From Alphaproteobacteria bacterium US3C007 (GTDB taxonomy: Bacteria > Pseudomonadota > Alphaproteobacteria > Rhodobacterales > Rhodobacteraceae): a DNA stretch of 64,000 nt. The stretch covers positions 1,488,001 to 1,552,000 of the forward strand of contig CP139918.1 of the NCBI GenBank assembly GCA_034423775.1, given 5' to 3'. Within the stretch, counting starts at the first letter, position 1; each line of letters opens with the position of its first letter. A program made the position numbers and the translations under genes. This document shows positions 17,067 through 25,268 of this stretch, piece after piece. The notes under the pieces were generated by a model that saw only the letters and a list, made by a program, of their open reading frames with translations, was not told where the DNA came from and searched no databases.

Positions 17067-18602
17067 ATGAAGACAAAAATGAGCATAAGCCTATTGGCGG
17101 CGGGCGCAGCCCTGCTGGCTGGTACGGCGCAAGCGGATAAGTGGAGCGATCAGTTTCCGCATATCAAAAACACGGGTGATATCGCGGGCGAATGCTCTTA
17201 TGAGTCGATGTCGCAGAAAGATTACAGCGGTCAAAAGCTGACGATCAACACCCATGCCGTGCCTGTTATGGGCGAGCCAACAGCGCTTCACGCTGAGCAG
17301 TTTAGCGCATTGACAGGCGCTGAGGTGAACGTCATTCACACGCCGGCAGGGGATCTTTATTCAAAGGCGATGGTTCCGTTTCAAGCCGGTCAGTCGCCGT
17401 ATGATATCGTGTTTGGCTTTTCCAACTTTATCCGCGACTGGAAGCAATATTTGCAGCCCGTGCCGGCGAAATATGTCAACATGGCGCAAATGCAAGACGT
17501 TACGCAGAGTCATATTGATGTGAACTCTTGGGGCGGTGAAATGATCCAATTTCCAATCGATGGGGATCGTCATTATCTAAAATACCGCAAAGACGTGATA
17601 GACAACCCTGAATATCAGGCAAAATATAAAGCCGAAACGGGCAATGAATTACGCATTCCGCAAACGTGGAAAGAATATGGCGAGATGGCTGCATTCTTCA
17701 ATGGTTGGGATTGGGATAATGACGGCGAACTGGAATATGGTTCAGCCGAAGTTATGAAGAAAGACGATCTGATGTTCGCGGCGTTTTTCAGCCGGTCAGT
17801 GGCCTATTCAAAGAACCCGCGGGTTAAGGGTGGTTTCTTCTTTGATCTGGAAACCATGGAACCATTGGTCAATGGACCGGGTTTTGTGGAAGCACTGACA
17901 GATTGGGTGGAAGCAACCAAATATGTGCCACCAGGTGGCATTAACTTTGGCCTTGGCGATGAAATCAACTCATTTGGCGGTGGACAGACATTGTTCAGCT
18001 TCTCATGGGATGATGCGTTTGTGGCAGCGATGCAAGATGATAGCCCGATCAAGAACAAAGTGGGCGCAGCACCATTGCCGGGGTCAAACCGGGTGTGGAA
18101 CCGCAATAGCGCAGCTTGGGAAGATACGTATAACCAAGCGCCCTACATTGTTTGGGGTTGGACAGCTGCGGTTGCCAAGAAAAGCAAAAACCACGAGATG
18201 GCGTTTGACTATCTGTGCTTCTTTGCCAATGACGCCAACCACCAAGCCGATATTGCGATTGGTCGCTTCGGTGTGAACCCGTTCAAGAAATCTGATTTTG
18301 TGCCTGAGATTTATGTTGAGCGTCAAGGTTGGGATCCTGAAATTGCCAAGCAATATGCGGATACTCTGATGGAAATGGAAGAAGGCAGCACTAACCGTGT
18401 GTTCCCATTGCGGGTGCCAGGTGTCTTCCAATTCAACAGCGCCATCGCAACGGGCACATCGAAAGCTTTGGCGGGGCAATTGTCACCGCAAGAAGCTTTG
18501 GATGAAGTGGCCGCTGAGTGGACAAAAATTGTGAAACGTATCGGAGCCGATACAATTCGCGAAGCTTATGCTATTGGTGTTGCGCTGGAAGACGCAGAGT
18601 AA
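17067..18602 (+). CDS. ABC transporter substrate-binding protein, carbohydrate/polyol type
   Basis: A 511-residue extracellular solute-binding protein. A Sec signal peptide (MKTKMSISLLAAGAALLAG, cut after AQA) is followed by DKWSDQFPHIK. The type 1 binding fold is seen in LTGAEVNVIHTPAGDLYSK (about residues 82-100), QSPYDIVFGFSNFIRDW and the C-terminal ATGTSKALAGQLSPQEALD (about 466-484). A good GGGAGGA site precedes the ATG. It follows the alcohol dehydrogenase by 31 bases and is separated from the first permease by a hairpin, the usual way to make binding protein in excess. The ligand is unknown. The ATPase pair recalls rhizobial glycerol importers, so a polyol is a fair guess. Confidence 0.88.
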   Translation: MKTKMSISLLAAGAALLAGTAQADKWSDQFPHIKNTGDIAGECSYESMSQKDYSGQKLTINTHAVPVMGEPTALHAEQFSALTGAEVNVIHTPAGDLYSKAMVPFQAGQSPYDIVFGFSNFIRDWKQYLQPVPAKYVNMAQMQDVTQSHIDVNSWGGEMIQFPIDGDRHYLKYRKDVIDNPEYQAKYKAETGNELRIPQTWKEYGEMAAFFNGWDWDNDGELEYGSAEVMKKDDLMFAAFFSRSVAYSKNPRVKGGFFFDLETMEPLVNGPGFVEALTDWVEATKYVPPGGINFGLGDEINSFGGGQTLFSFSWDDAFVAAMQDDSPIKNKVGAAPLPGSNRVWNRNSAAWEDTYNQAPYIVWGWTAAVAKKSKNHEMAFDYLCFFANDANHQADIAIGRFGVNPFKKSDFVPEIYVERQGWDPEIAKQYADTLMEMEEGSTNRVFPLRVPGVFQFNSAIATGTSKALAGQLSPQEALDEVAAEWTKIVKRIGADTIREAYAIGVALEDAE

Positions 18603-18628
18603 GCTTTATAGTAACTTAAGAGTATTGG

Positions 18629-18656
18629 AGCGTCCCTTTTCTGGGGCGCTTCTTAT
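18629..18656 (+). terminator. Intercistronic hairpin after the binding-protein gene
   Basis: AGCGTCCC (18629-18636) pairs with GGGGCGCT (18643-18650), eight pairs with one G-T, around a TTTTCT loop, followed by TTCTTAT. This is a weak intrinsic terminator or an mRNA-stabilising hairpin placed between the binding-protein and permease genes. It would favour high expression of the binding protein over the permeases. Confidence 0.65.
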
Positions 18657-18674
18657 AAAACAGGGCGATGATCA

Positions 18675-19541
18675 ATGAACTTCAAACATAAATATATGTT
18701 TTTGCTTCCGGGGCTTTTGGTCCTTCTGGGCATTTTGATATTTCCAATTGGGTTTACAGTACGCTTAAGCCTTTCAAGTTGGGACAGTTTCTACCCTGGT
18801 TTAGATTTTATTGGCATAGAGAATTATATCCGCTTGTTCACCGATGATACGCGGTTTTGGGAGGCGTTTGGCCGCTTGAGCTTGCTGTCACTCACCACCG
18901 TATTTCTGCAATATGTGATCGGGTTTGCATTGGCGCTCATGGTTTGGAAAGACATTGTATTTCAGAGATTTTTCCGGGTTTTGTTCTTAATCCCGATGAT
19001 GACGACACCGGTGATTATGACCGTTATCTGGCGTACTTTTTTCCATGAATCGCTTGGACCGGTGAATGATTTCTTTAGTTTGTTCGGGATGACGCCACTT
19101 TGGCTCAGTAGCGAGCTGCTTGCTAAATTCACAGTGGTTTTGGTTGAGGTTTGGCAATGGACGCCGTTTATGTTCCTGCTGTTATTGGCGGGTCTTTTAT
19201 CGCTGCCGAAAGAGCCGTTTTTGGCCGCCTCAATCGATGGCGCAGGGCCCATCCGAACCTTTGTTTACGTGACCTTTCCATTGATGGCGCCAATTTCGAT
19301 CGGAGCGATTATTATCCGGCTGATTGAAGCCTCGAAAATTATGGATACGGTCTATGTGTTAACCTCGGGCGGGCCGGGCACGGCAACCGAGACATCTAGT
19401 TTTTATATTTTCATCAAAGGCTTGCGCGAATTCCAATTTGGCTATTCTGCAGCGCTGTCTTTGACCTATCTGATCATCATGATCATCAGTTTTACGATCA
19501 TTGCAAAGATTTTGGTGAAACTGATGGTACGGGGTAATTAA
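18675..19541 (+). CDS. ABC transporter permease, MalF/UgpA type
   Basis: A 288-residue CUT1-type permease with about six membrane helices. The N-terminal helix YMFLLPGLLVLLGILIF is the usual UgpA/MalF opening. The EAA coupling loop is at about residues 184-204 (EPFLAASIDGAGPIRTFVYVT). The MTTPVIMTVIWRTFF and VEVWQWTPFMFLLLLAGL segments fit the family. It starts 24 bases after the intercistronic hairpin and ends two bases before the second permease. It forms the transmembrane channel with that partner. Confidence 0.88.
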   Translation: MNFKHKYMFLLPGLLVLLGILIFPIGFTVRLSLSSWDSFYPGLDFIGIENYIRLFTDDTRFWEAFGRLSLLSLTTVFLQYVIGFALALMVWKDIVFQRFFRVLFLIPMMTTPVIMTVIWRTFFHESLGPVNDFFSLFGMTPLWLSSELLAKFTVVLVEVWQWTPFMFLLLLAGLLSLPKEPFLAASIDGAGPIRTFVYVTFPLMAPISIGAIIIRLIEASKIMDTVYVLTSGGPGTATETSSFYIFIKGLREFQFGYSAALSLTYLIIMIISFTIIAKILVKLMVRGN

Positions 19542-19543
19542 TC

Positions 19544-20392
19544 ATGGGTTTCTTTTACACCACTCTTAAATATCTTGCTGTTACCCTGTGGTCCGTCTTT
19601 GTGATTGCGCCGTTCCTATGGGCCATTTCGACCTCATTTAAAGATTTCCAATCGGTCACCAATGGGGCCACCTACATTCCTTGGGTGGATTTTGAGCCCA
19701 CATTGGAAGGTTGGCGGGCGCTTTGGAAATCACCGGCACAGGGCGGCGTGGATATTGTTGAGCCTTTCTTTAACAGCGTGTTTGTGACCTGCGCGGGCAG
19801 CTTGATCAGCATTATTTTGGGCACTTTGGCGGCCTATGCTTTATCACGGTTTACCTTTAAAGCGGGCCCTATTCGCAACGGCGATATAACCTTCTTCTTT
19901 ATCTCGCAGCGTATTATGCCCCCTGTTGTTTTGGCGATCCCGTTCTTTATTATGTTGGGCAAATTCTCGTTGCTCGATACGTTGCTGGGCCTCATTTTGG
20001 TTTATATCGTGCTGCTGATGCCGATCGCGGTGTGGATCATGGTTGATTTTTTCAACAAAGTGCCGCGCGAAATCGATGAAACCGCGCTGATTGATGGATG
20101 CAATCCCTACCAGGCGTTTTACAAAGTGGTGCTTCCAAACTCGATCCCCGGGATCATCGTCGCGGGCATGTTTTGCATGATCTTCGGTTGGACTGATTTC
20201 TTCTTTTCCTTCATTTTGACATTCACAGAAGTGCAGCTTCTACCCGTTGCGATCGTGGCGCTGAATTCATCGATCACCCCATGGTGGAGCTTGTCGGCGG
20301 CCGCTTTGGTCAGCGTTGCCCCATTGATCGTGGTGGCCTTTATCGTTGAGCGGTTTTTGTCAAAAGGTAACCTGTCAGGAGCATTGAAATAA
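19544..20392 (+). CDS. ABC transporter permease, MalG/UgpE type
   Basis: A 282-residue CUT1-type permease and partner of the preceding gene. It has about six helices, an N-terminal ISTSFKDFQSVTNGATYIP segment characteristic of MalG-like proteins, and the EAA loop VPREIDETALIDGCNPYQAF (about residues 173-192), followed by KVVLPNSIPGI. The last helices are near AALVSVAPLIVVAFIVERF. The stop TAA abuts the ATG of the first ATPase gene, so the operon continues without a gap. Confidence 0.88.
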   Translation: MGFFYTTLKYLAVTLWSVFVIAPFLWAISTSFKDFQSVTNGATYIPWVDFEPTLEGWRALWKSPAQGGVDIVEPFFNSVFVTCAGSLISIILGTLAAYALSRFTFKAGPIRNGDITFFFISQRIMPPVVLAIPFFIMLGKFSLLDTLLGLILVYIVLLMPIAVWIMVDFFNKVPREIDETALIDGCNPYQAFYKVVLPNSIPGIIVAGMFCMIFGWTDFFFSFILTFTEVQLLPVAIVALNSSITPWWSLSAAALVSVAPLIVVAFIVERFLSKGNLSGALK

Positions 20393-21472
20393 ATGTCACT
20401 CATTGCCTCAAACCTGTGTCTAAAGCCGGATACGGAACATCATTTGAATGACGTTTGTTTTGAAATGTCTAAGGGTGAAATCTACACGATCATCGGCCGG
20501 ACTTTGGCCGGTAAAACCACCTTGCTCAAAACCATTGCGGGATTGATCGCGCCTGAAAGCGGCAGTTTAACTCTGGATGGCCGGGACTTCGGCCGCATTC
20601 CAGTGTGGAAGCGCGAAGTGGCAATGGTGTATCAGCAATTCATCAATTACCCACATCTGAGCGTGTATGAGAACGTGGCCTTCCCTTTGAAGCAGCGCGG
20701 CATGCAACCCGGTGAAATCAACAACCGGGTGATGAAAGCGCTGTCGCAAGTGGGGTTAGACGGGTTCGAAAACCGCAAAATCCAAGCTTTGTCGGGCGGC
20801 CAACAACAGCGGGTGGCGCTGGCGCGCTCTTTGGTGAAAGAGGCCAATATTGTGTTGCTGGATGAGCCCTTGGTGAATTTGGACTATAAATTGCGCGAAC
20901 AATTGCGCGAAGAGTTCCGGAACATCTTTAGCGCGAAAGCTTCCGAAAATTCTATTTTGATTTATTCTTCGACAGATCCGGTTGAGGCGATGCAACTTGG
21001 CGGGCAGATATTGGTCATGGATGAAGGGCGCATCCTGCAGCAGGACAGCGCCAAAGAAGTGTTTGAGAACCCCAACTCGACCAAAGTGTCGCAAATCACC
21101 AATGATCCGGCGATGAACCTGTTTGAAGGCACCGTGGCCGATGGCAAGATTATCTTAAGCTCGGAAATTCAATTCGACTTGCCTCAGCATTGCCAGGCGC
21201 TGCCGCAGGGCCCCTATACCTTCGGTTTGAGGGCCGCGGCGATCAGCTTGGCAGAGGGTGGATTTCCCTTCACTGTTGAGCTGTCTGAGATCAGTGGCTC
21301 GGAAACCTTCCTACATCTCAAGCATGAGCATGTGCAGGTGGTGGGTCTGTTGGATTCGGTTCAAAATTTCAATATTGGCGAGACCGTGACAGCGCAATTT
21401 GATACCGCCCATCTTTATGCATTTGCAACGGATGGAAGATTAAAATCCTCACCCTATGGCGGACTGAAGTAA
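20393..21472 (+). CDS. ABC transporter ATPase 1, degenerate Walker A and H-loop
   Basis: A 359-residue MalK/UgpC-like ATPase with a C-terminal regulatory (TOBE-like) region from about 235. The Walker A is altered (GRTLAGKTT, residues 36-44; the usual glycine before the last xGK is Leu-Ala). The signature motif LSGGQQQRVALARS is perfect, and Walker B is IVLLDEPLVNLD. The H-loop reads YSSTDPVEAM, so the catalytic histidine is missing. The adjacent ATPase 2 has the opposite defects. The sequence style resembles GlpS of the rhizobial glycerol importer. It overlaps the next gene by one base (TAATG). Confidence 0.87.
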   Translation: MSLIASNLCLKPDTEHHLNDVCFEMSKGEIYTIIGRTLAGKTTLLKTIAGLIAPESGSLTLDGRDFGRIPVWKREVAMVYQQFINYPHLSVYENVAFPLKQRGMQPGEINNRVMKALSQVGLDGFENRKIQALSGGQQQRVALARSLVKEANIVLLDEPLVNLDYKLREQLREEFRNIFSAKASENSILIYSSTDPVEAMQLGGQILVMDEGRILQQDSAKEVFENPNSTKVSQITNDPAMNLFEGTVADGKIILSSEIQFDLPQHCQALPQGPYTFGLRAAAISLAEGGFPFTVELSEISGSETFLHLKHEHVQVVGLLDSVQNFNIGETVTAQFDTAHLYAFATDGRLKSSPYGGLK

Positions 21473-22545
21473 TGGCTAAAATTGAACTGCAAAATATTGC
21501 GCATTCTTACAACCCTCAGGCGGTGGATAAGACCTATGCGTTGAACCCGTTTAATATGACGTGGGTTGATGGCGGCCGTTATGCAATTTTAGGGCCCTCA
21601 GGCTGTGGTAAAACCACCATGCTGAACATCATGTCGGGTATCGTGCAACCCTCAGAGGGAAAACTGCTTTTTGATGGTGTGGATGTGACCACACTATCCA
21701 CGTCTGAGCGTAATATTGCGCAAGTGTTTCAGTTTCCGGTGATTTACGGCACGATGACGGTTGAACAAAACTTGGCCTTCCCTTTGGTCTGCCGGAATTA
21801 TGAACGCCCCGCGATTGACGCCAAAGTTCAGGAAGTGGCCGAGGCGTTAAGCCTGCAGGGTTTGCTGAAAAAATCGGCCAGCCGATTGACCGCGGATCAA
21901 AAGCAGCTGATCTCATTGGGGCGTGGACTGGTGCGCGATGATGTTGCAGCGGTGTTGATGGATGAACCGCTTACGGTTATTGATCCGGACCTGAAATTCC
22001 GCCTGCGCCGGCAACTCAAAGAAATCAATCAGAAATACCGTTCAACGCTGATCTATGTGACGCATGATCAGAATGAAGCCATGACATTTGCCGAAAACAT
22101 CATCGTGATGGATGCCGGTAGTATCGTTCAAGTTGGATCGCCTGCTGAGTTGTTTGAGCGCCCCAAAACAACCTTTGTGGGTTATTTTATCGGCGCGCCA
22201 GCGATGAACTTTTTTGCGTGCAAAGCAGATGGCAGTACATCGGTTGCCTTTGGCGGCGCAACGATTGCAACCCAAACGGACCTTTCAAAAACTGGCTCTG
22301 CGGATTTGAAATTGGGTATTCGATCCGAATATATCCAGATCGCTCAGGCAAAGGGGCCCAATACGATCACCGCGCAGGTGCAGCGGGTGGAAGATTTGGG
22401 CAATCATAAATTGGTTACCGCGGCCTTTGACGAGTTTGTGATTAAGGTCAAGGTTGAGCGCGATATCGAAGTGCCCGCAGAGCATGTTGAGCTGCTGCTT
22501 CCGGCTGAAAATTGCTGCGTTTATGCTGATGATATCTTGATCTAG
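21472..22545 (+). CDS. ABC transporter ATPase 2, degenerate signature motif
   Basis: A 357-residue MalK/UgpC-like ATPase. Walker A is canonical (GPSGCGKTT, about residues 42-50), as are Walker B (AVLMDEPLTVIDPD) and the H-loop (YVTHDQNEAM). The signature LSGGQ is replaced by LTADQKQLISLGRGLV. A C-terminal TOBE-like domain follows (GIRSEYIQIAQAKG). Paired with ATPase 1, one composite site (this Walker A/B/H plus the partner's LSGGQ) is complete and the other is doubly defective. The style resembles GlpT of rhizobial glycerol importers. It is the last gene of the operon. Confidence 0.87.
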   Translation: MAKIELQNIAHSYNPQAVDKTYALNPFNMTWVDGGRYAILGPSGCGKTTMLNIMSGIVQPSEGKLLFDGVDVTTLSTSERNIAQVFQFPVIYGTMTVEQNLAFPLVCRNYERPAIDAKVQEVAEALSLQGLLKKSASRLTADQKQLISLGRGLVRDDVAAVLMDEPLTVIDPDLKFRLRRQLKEINQKYRSTLIYVTHDQNEAMTFAENIIVMDAGSIVQVGSPAELFERPKTTFVGYFIGAPAMNFFACKADGSTSVAFGGATIATQTDLSKTGSADLKLGIRSEYIQIAQAKGPNTITAQVQRVEDLGNHKLVTAAFDEFVIKVKVERDIEVPAEHVELLLPAENCCVYADDILI

Positions 22546-22890
22546 GGTCCAAAACGCGCGCCAAAAGCTTTCAAACGCCAAAAACTGGTTCTCGTGTTGG
22601 AAACTGCTTTGTAGGTTTGAGGCGCTTTTAAACGGCGCTGGGATACGACATGACGCGCCTGTTTTAGCGCAAGCCTTGAGCGCGTGCGCGGCAGAGCAAG
22701 GCTATCGGTTTGCCGGACAGTTTGAAAGCAGGCCTGACGGGAAATGTGGGCGTTTGTAGGGATATTTTTTTGCTCTGCGTGGCTTGCCCTTTCAATGCGT
22801 AAACTGAGATAAAGTTTATTGATTGCATCTGAAAACCCGCGGTTTGATTTTGTTCCTTTTCATTTAAGATTTAGTTTGTATATTTGGGGC
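22546..22890. other. Intergenic region between the ABC operon and the leuA leader
   Basis: About 345 bases without a supported gene. A 7-base inverted repeat AGCCTTG (22672-22678) / CAAGGCT (22697-22703) encloses GC-rich sequence and may be a weak end signal for the ABC operon, but no T-run follows. TTGATT (22844) and TAAGAT (22865) near the right end are a possible but poorly spaced promoter for the leader of leuA. Confidence 0.4.
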
Positions 22891-22974
22891 ATGAACGTTT
22901 TGGGCCAAAATATCAATTTACGCAATGCGCGGTTAAAAGGGCTGCTTGGTCTAAATCTACTAAGCTGCCTCTGA
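22891..22974 (+). CDS. Leucine-rich leader peptide of leuA (LeuL-like)
   Basis: A 27-codon open frame beginning MNVLGQNINLRNAR and ending in a leucine cluster (LLGLNLLSCL), then TGA. Nine of the 27 codons are leucine, seven of them in the last twelve positions. Three of these are CTA codons (22951-22953, 22957-22962), likely rare here. The leucine codons overlap the 5' arm of a perfect 11-base stem (22956-22966), and the stop codon lies inside a second perfect 10-base stem. leuA starts 83 bases downstream. This is the classic arrangement of a leucine-responsive leader peptide, in which ribosome stalling at Leu codons changes downstream RNA folding. The ribosome-binding site is weak (GGGG close to the ATG). 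Confidence 0.75.
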   Translation: MNVLGQNINLRNARLKGLLGLNLLSCL

Positions 22975-23039
22975 GCGTGCCGGTATTTGGTGCGTCCGCT
23001 CAGAGGAGGCAGTTCATATCGCACCCCGAGCTTAGTAGA
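22956..23039 (+). promoter_or_regulatory. leuA leader RNA with nested stems (candidate attenuator)
   Basis: Outer stem: TCTACTAAGCT (22956-22966) with AGCTTAGTAGA (23029-23039), perfect over 11 bases. Inner stem: CCTCTGAGCG (22968-22977) with CGCTCAGAGG (22997-23006), perfect over 10, extended by CTG/CAG across an AGG bulge. The stems overlap the Leu codons and stop of the leader peptide. An AGGAGG (23004-23009) is folded into the inner stem. No U-run follows, so a rho-independent terminator is not visible; rho-dependent or translational control remains possible. Confidence 0.7.
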
Positions 23040-23057
23040 CAATAAAGAGACCCAGAT

Positions 23058-24626
23058 ATGACAGATATTCCCCCAAAAGACCGCGTTGTTATTTTCGATA
23101 CGACCCTGCGCGATGGCGAACAAAGCCCCGGCGCAACAATGACCCATGATGAAAAGCTAGAAATCGCTGAACTGCTTGATGAGATGGGTGTTGATATCAT
23201 CGAAGCGGGATTTCCAATCGCATCTGAAGGTGATTTTCGCGCGGTCAGCGAAATCGCGCGCCGCAGCGCCAATTCGGTGATCTGCGGGCTGGCCCGCGCC
23301 AATATTGGCGATATTGATCGCTGCTGGGATGCGGTGAAAAATGCAGAAAAGCCGCGGATCCACACGTTCATTGGAACCTCTCCATTGCATCGGGCGATCC
23401 CGCAATTGGATATGGACCAAATGGCGGATCGGATCCATGAAACGGTGACGCATGCGCGCAACCTGTGCGATAATATCCAATGGTCGCCCATGGACGCAAC
23501 CCGCACCGAGCCGGATTATCTTTGCCGCGTGGTGGAAATTGCCATTAAGGCTGGCGCCACAACGATCAACATTCCCGATACGGTTGGGTATACGGCGCCC
23601 GTGGAATCTGCCGAGTTGATTCAAATGCTCTTGGCGCGCGTGCCCGGCGCAGAGCAGGTGGTATTTGCGACCCATTGCCATAATGATCTGGGTATGGCGA
23701 CAGCCAACGCCTTGGCCGCGGTGGCGGGTGGCGCGCGCCAAATCGAATGTACGATCAACGGTTTGGGTGAGCGGGCCGGTAATACGGCGCTGGAAGAAGT
23801 GGTGATGGCGTTAAAAGTGCGCCGCGATATCATGCCCTATTTTACCAATATCGACAGTACGAAATTGATGAATATTTCGCGCCGCGTGGCCACGGTTTCT
23901 GGGTTTCCCGTACAGTTCAACAAAGCCATTGTGGGCAAGAATGCCTTTGCCCATGAAAGCGGCATCCATCAGGATGGAATGCTGAAAAATGCCGAAACGT
24001 TCGAAATTATGCGCCCCGAAGATGTTGGGCTTGCGGCGACAAACTTGGTGATGGGCAAGCATTCAGGGCGCGCGGCATTGCGCTCAAAATTAGAAGAGCT
24101 GGGATATAAGCTGGGCGATAACCAGTTGAAAGACGTGTTTGTGCGCTTCAAGGAACTCGCTGATCGGAAAAAAGAAATTTATGATGATGATCTCATCGCG
24201 TTGATGCGCGCGGGGGAAGATGCCGAAAATGACCGCTTAGTATTGAAATCTTTGCGCGTTACCTGCGGAACGGATGGCCCACAAGAAGCGGTGATGACGT
24301 TGTCAATTGAGGGTCAAGAGGTTTCGACCACCGCCACCGGGGATGGACCGGTTGATGCAACCTTCAATGCCGTCAAAGCGCTATACGCGCATACTGCGCG
24401 GCTTCAATTATATCAGGTACACGCGGTGACCGAAGGCACCGATGCACAAGCCACTGTCAGCGTGCGGATGGAAGAAGATGGTAATATTTCCACCGGAGAA
24501 TCCGCCGATACCGATACTGTGGTTGCCAGTGCCAGGGCCTATCTGAACGCTTTGAATCGGTTATTGGTGCGCAGAGATCGTATTGGCGAGGATCATAAAG
24601 AGATCAATTATAAAGATTATAGCTAA
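23058..24626 (+). CDS. leuA: 2-isopropylmalate synthase
   Basis: A 522-residue enzyme that condenses acetyl-CoA with 2-oxoisovalerate, the first committed step of leucine synthesis. The HMGL-like TIM barrel starts VVIFDTTLRDGEQSPGATM (about residues 9-27). It contains the metal-binding THCHNDLG (about 211-218) and the NGLGERAGNTALEEVVMAL signature (about 235-253). Residues from about 390 form the LeuA dimer regulatory domain that binds leucine for feedback inhibition. An in-frame stop (TAA at 23043) fixes ATG 23058 as the start. It is a single gene with its own terminator and a leucine-rich leader peptide upstream. Confidence 0.95.
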   Translation: MTDIPPKDRVVIFDTTLRDGEQSPGATMTHDEKLEIAELLDEMGVDIIEAGFPIASEGDFRAVSEIARRSANSVICGLARANIGDIDRCWDAVKNAEKPRIHTFIGTSPLHRAIPQLDMDQMADRIHETVTHARNLCDNIQWSPMDATRTEPDYLCRVVEIAIKAGATTINIPDTVGYTAPVESAELIQMLLARVPGAEQVVFATHCHNDLGMATANALAAVAGGARQIECTINGLGERAGNTALEEVVMALKVRRDIMPYFTNIDSTKLMNISRRVATVSGFPVQFNKAIVGKNAFAHESGIHQDGMLKNAETFEIMRPEDVGLAATNLVMGKHSGRAALRSKLEELGYKLGDNQLKDVFVRFKELADRKKEIYDDDLIALMRAGEDAENDRLVLKSLRVTCGTDGPQEAVMTLSIEGQEVSTTATGDGPVDATFNAVKALYAHTARLQLYQVHAVTEGTDAQATVSVRMEEDGNISTGESADTDTVVASARAYLNALNRLLVRRDRIGEDHKEINYKDYS

Positions 24627-24630
24627 AAGA

Positions 24631-24656
24631 AAACGGGCCCAAAGGCCCGTTTTTTA
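24631..24656 (+). terminator. Intrinsic terminator of leuA
   Basis: An AACGGGCC / GGCCCGTT stem with a short CAAA loop, followed by a run of T residues (24650-24655). It begins five bases after the leuA stop. Confidence 0.9.
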
Positions 24657-24670
24657 AATGCGATATCTGC

Positions 24671-24916
24671 CTATAAGACATATTTTATGAATAAGATATT
24701 CGGGAGCACGAACGCAAAGCAGATGCAAAATACCTTGGCCAGGCGCGAGATTTTTCCAAAAGTGCCTTGCCCCAATGCACCCTGCCCATAGGCAATTGCC
24801 CCGCCAACCACGGCATAGCCGTTGGCCAAACGCCGATTTTGTGATGCCTCAATTGAGCGCATCGCCGCCTCATAAATGGCGTTTTGTTCGGCTGCGTGTG
24901 AACTCTTCGTATTCAT
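24671..24916 (-). CDS. Small uncharacterised protein with a C-terminal membrane helix
   Basis: An 81-residue protein (MNTKSSHAAEQNAIYEAAMR at the start). A soluble N-terminal part rich in Ala, Glu and Gly is followed by a Gly-rich stretch and one strongly hydrophobic helix near the end (VFCICFAFVLPNILFI). The start at 24916 is preceded by AAAGGA at good distance; the frame extends seven codons further without support. I do not recognise the family. It is a single gene, convergent with leuA and separated from it by the leuA terminator. Confidence 0.6.
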   Translation of the reverse strand: MNTKSSHAAEQNAIYEAAMRSIEASQNRRLANGYAVVGGAIAYGQGALGQGTFGKISRLAKVFCICFAFVLPNILFIKYVL

Positions 24917-25268
24917 ATTATATTCCTTTATTCCCATATGGTTGAGATGATGCAGCGCCGCTATAGGTCAAGCTTTTTGGTGAAAAGTTACGGGGTTTCT
25001 GTCTAAAAATTTGAACCAGTTTTCGCTGCGGTAGGCCGCCGTGAAGCCGGTTATCTTCCTGAGCGAATATCAGCTGGCAAGTCGTGGTTAGGTAGGGTGT
25101 TATTGCGGTGCACTGAACGGGTCTAGAGCCCTAAAACATATCTGGGCGTGATCGGATCTGTGCTTTCTGGGGCAAAAATCTTGCGCCAGCAGGCAGATCA
25201 AGGGTATCAAGGGCGAAATTTAAAGAAACCGCCTAGGAAAAAATGATGCTGTATCGTGAGCAAATTCA
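24917..25268. other. Intergenic region upstream of the ion-channel gene
   Basis: About 350 bases between two divergent genes. I see no additional gene, strong repeat or recognisable RNA element. Promoters for both neighbours must lie here. Confidence 0.45.

Noticed and set aside
22997..23020. AGGAGG upstream of leuA, considered as evidence for an earlier leuA start
   Set aside because: No start codon follows at a usable distance, and an in-frame TAA at 23043 separates it from leuA; it is more likely part of the leader structure.
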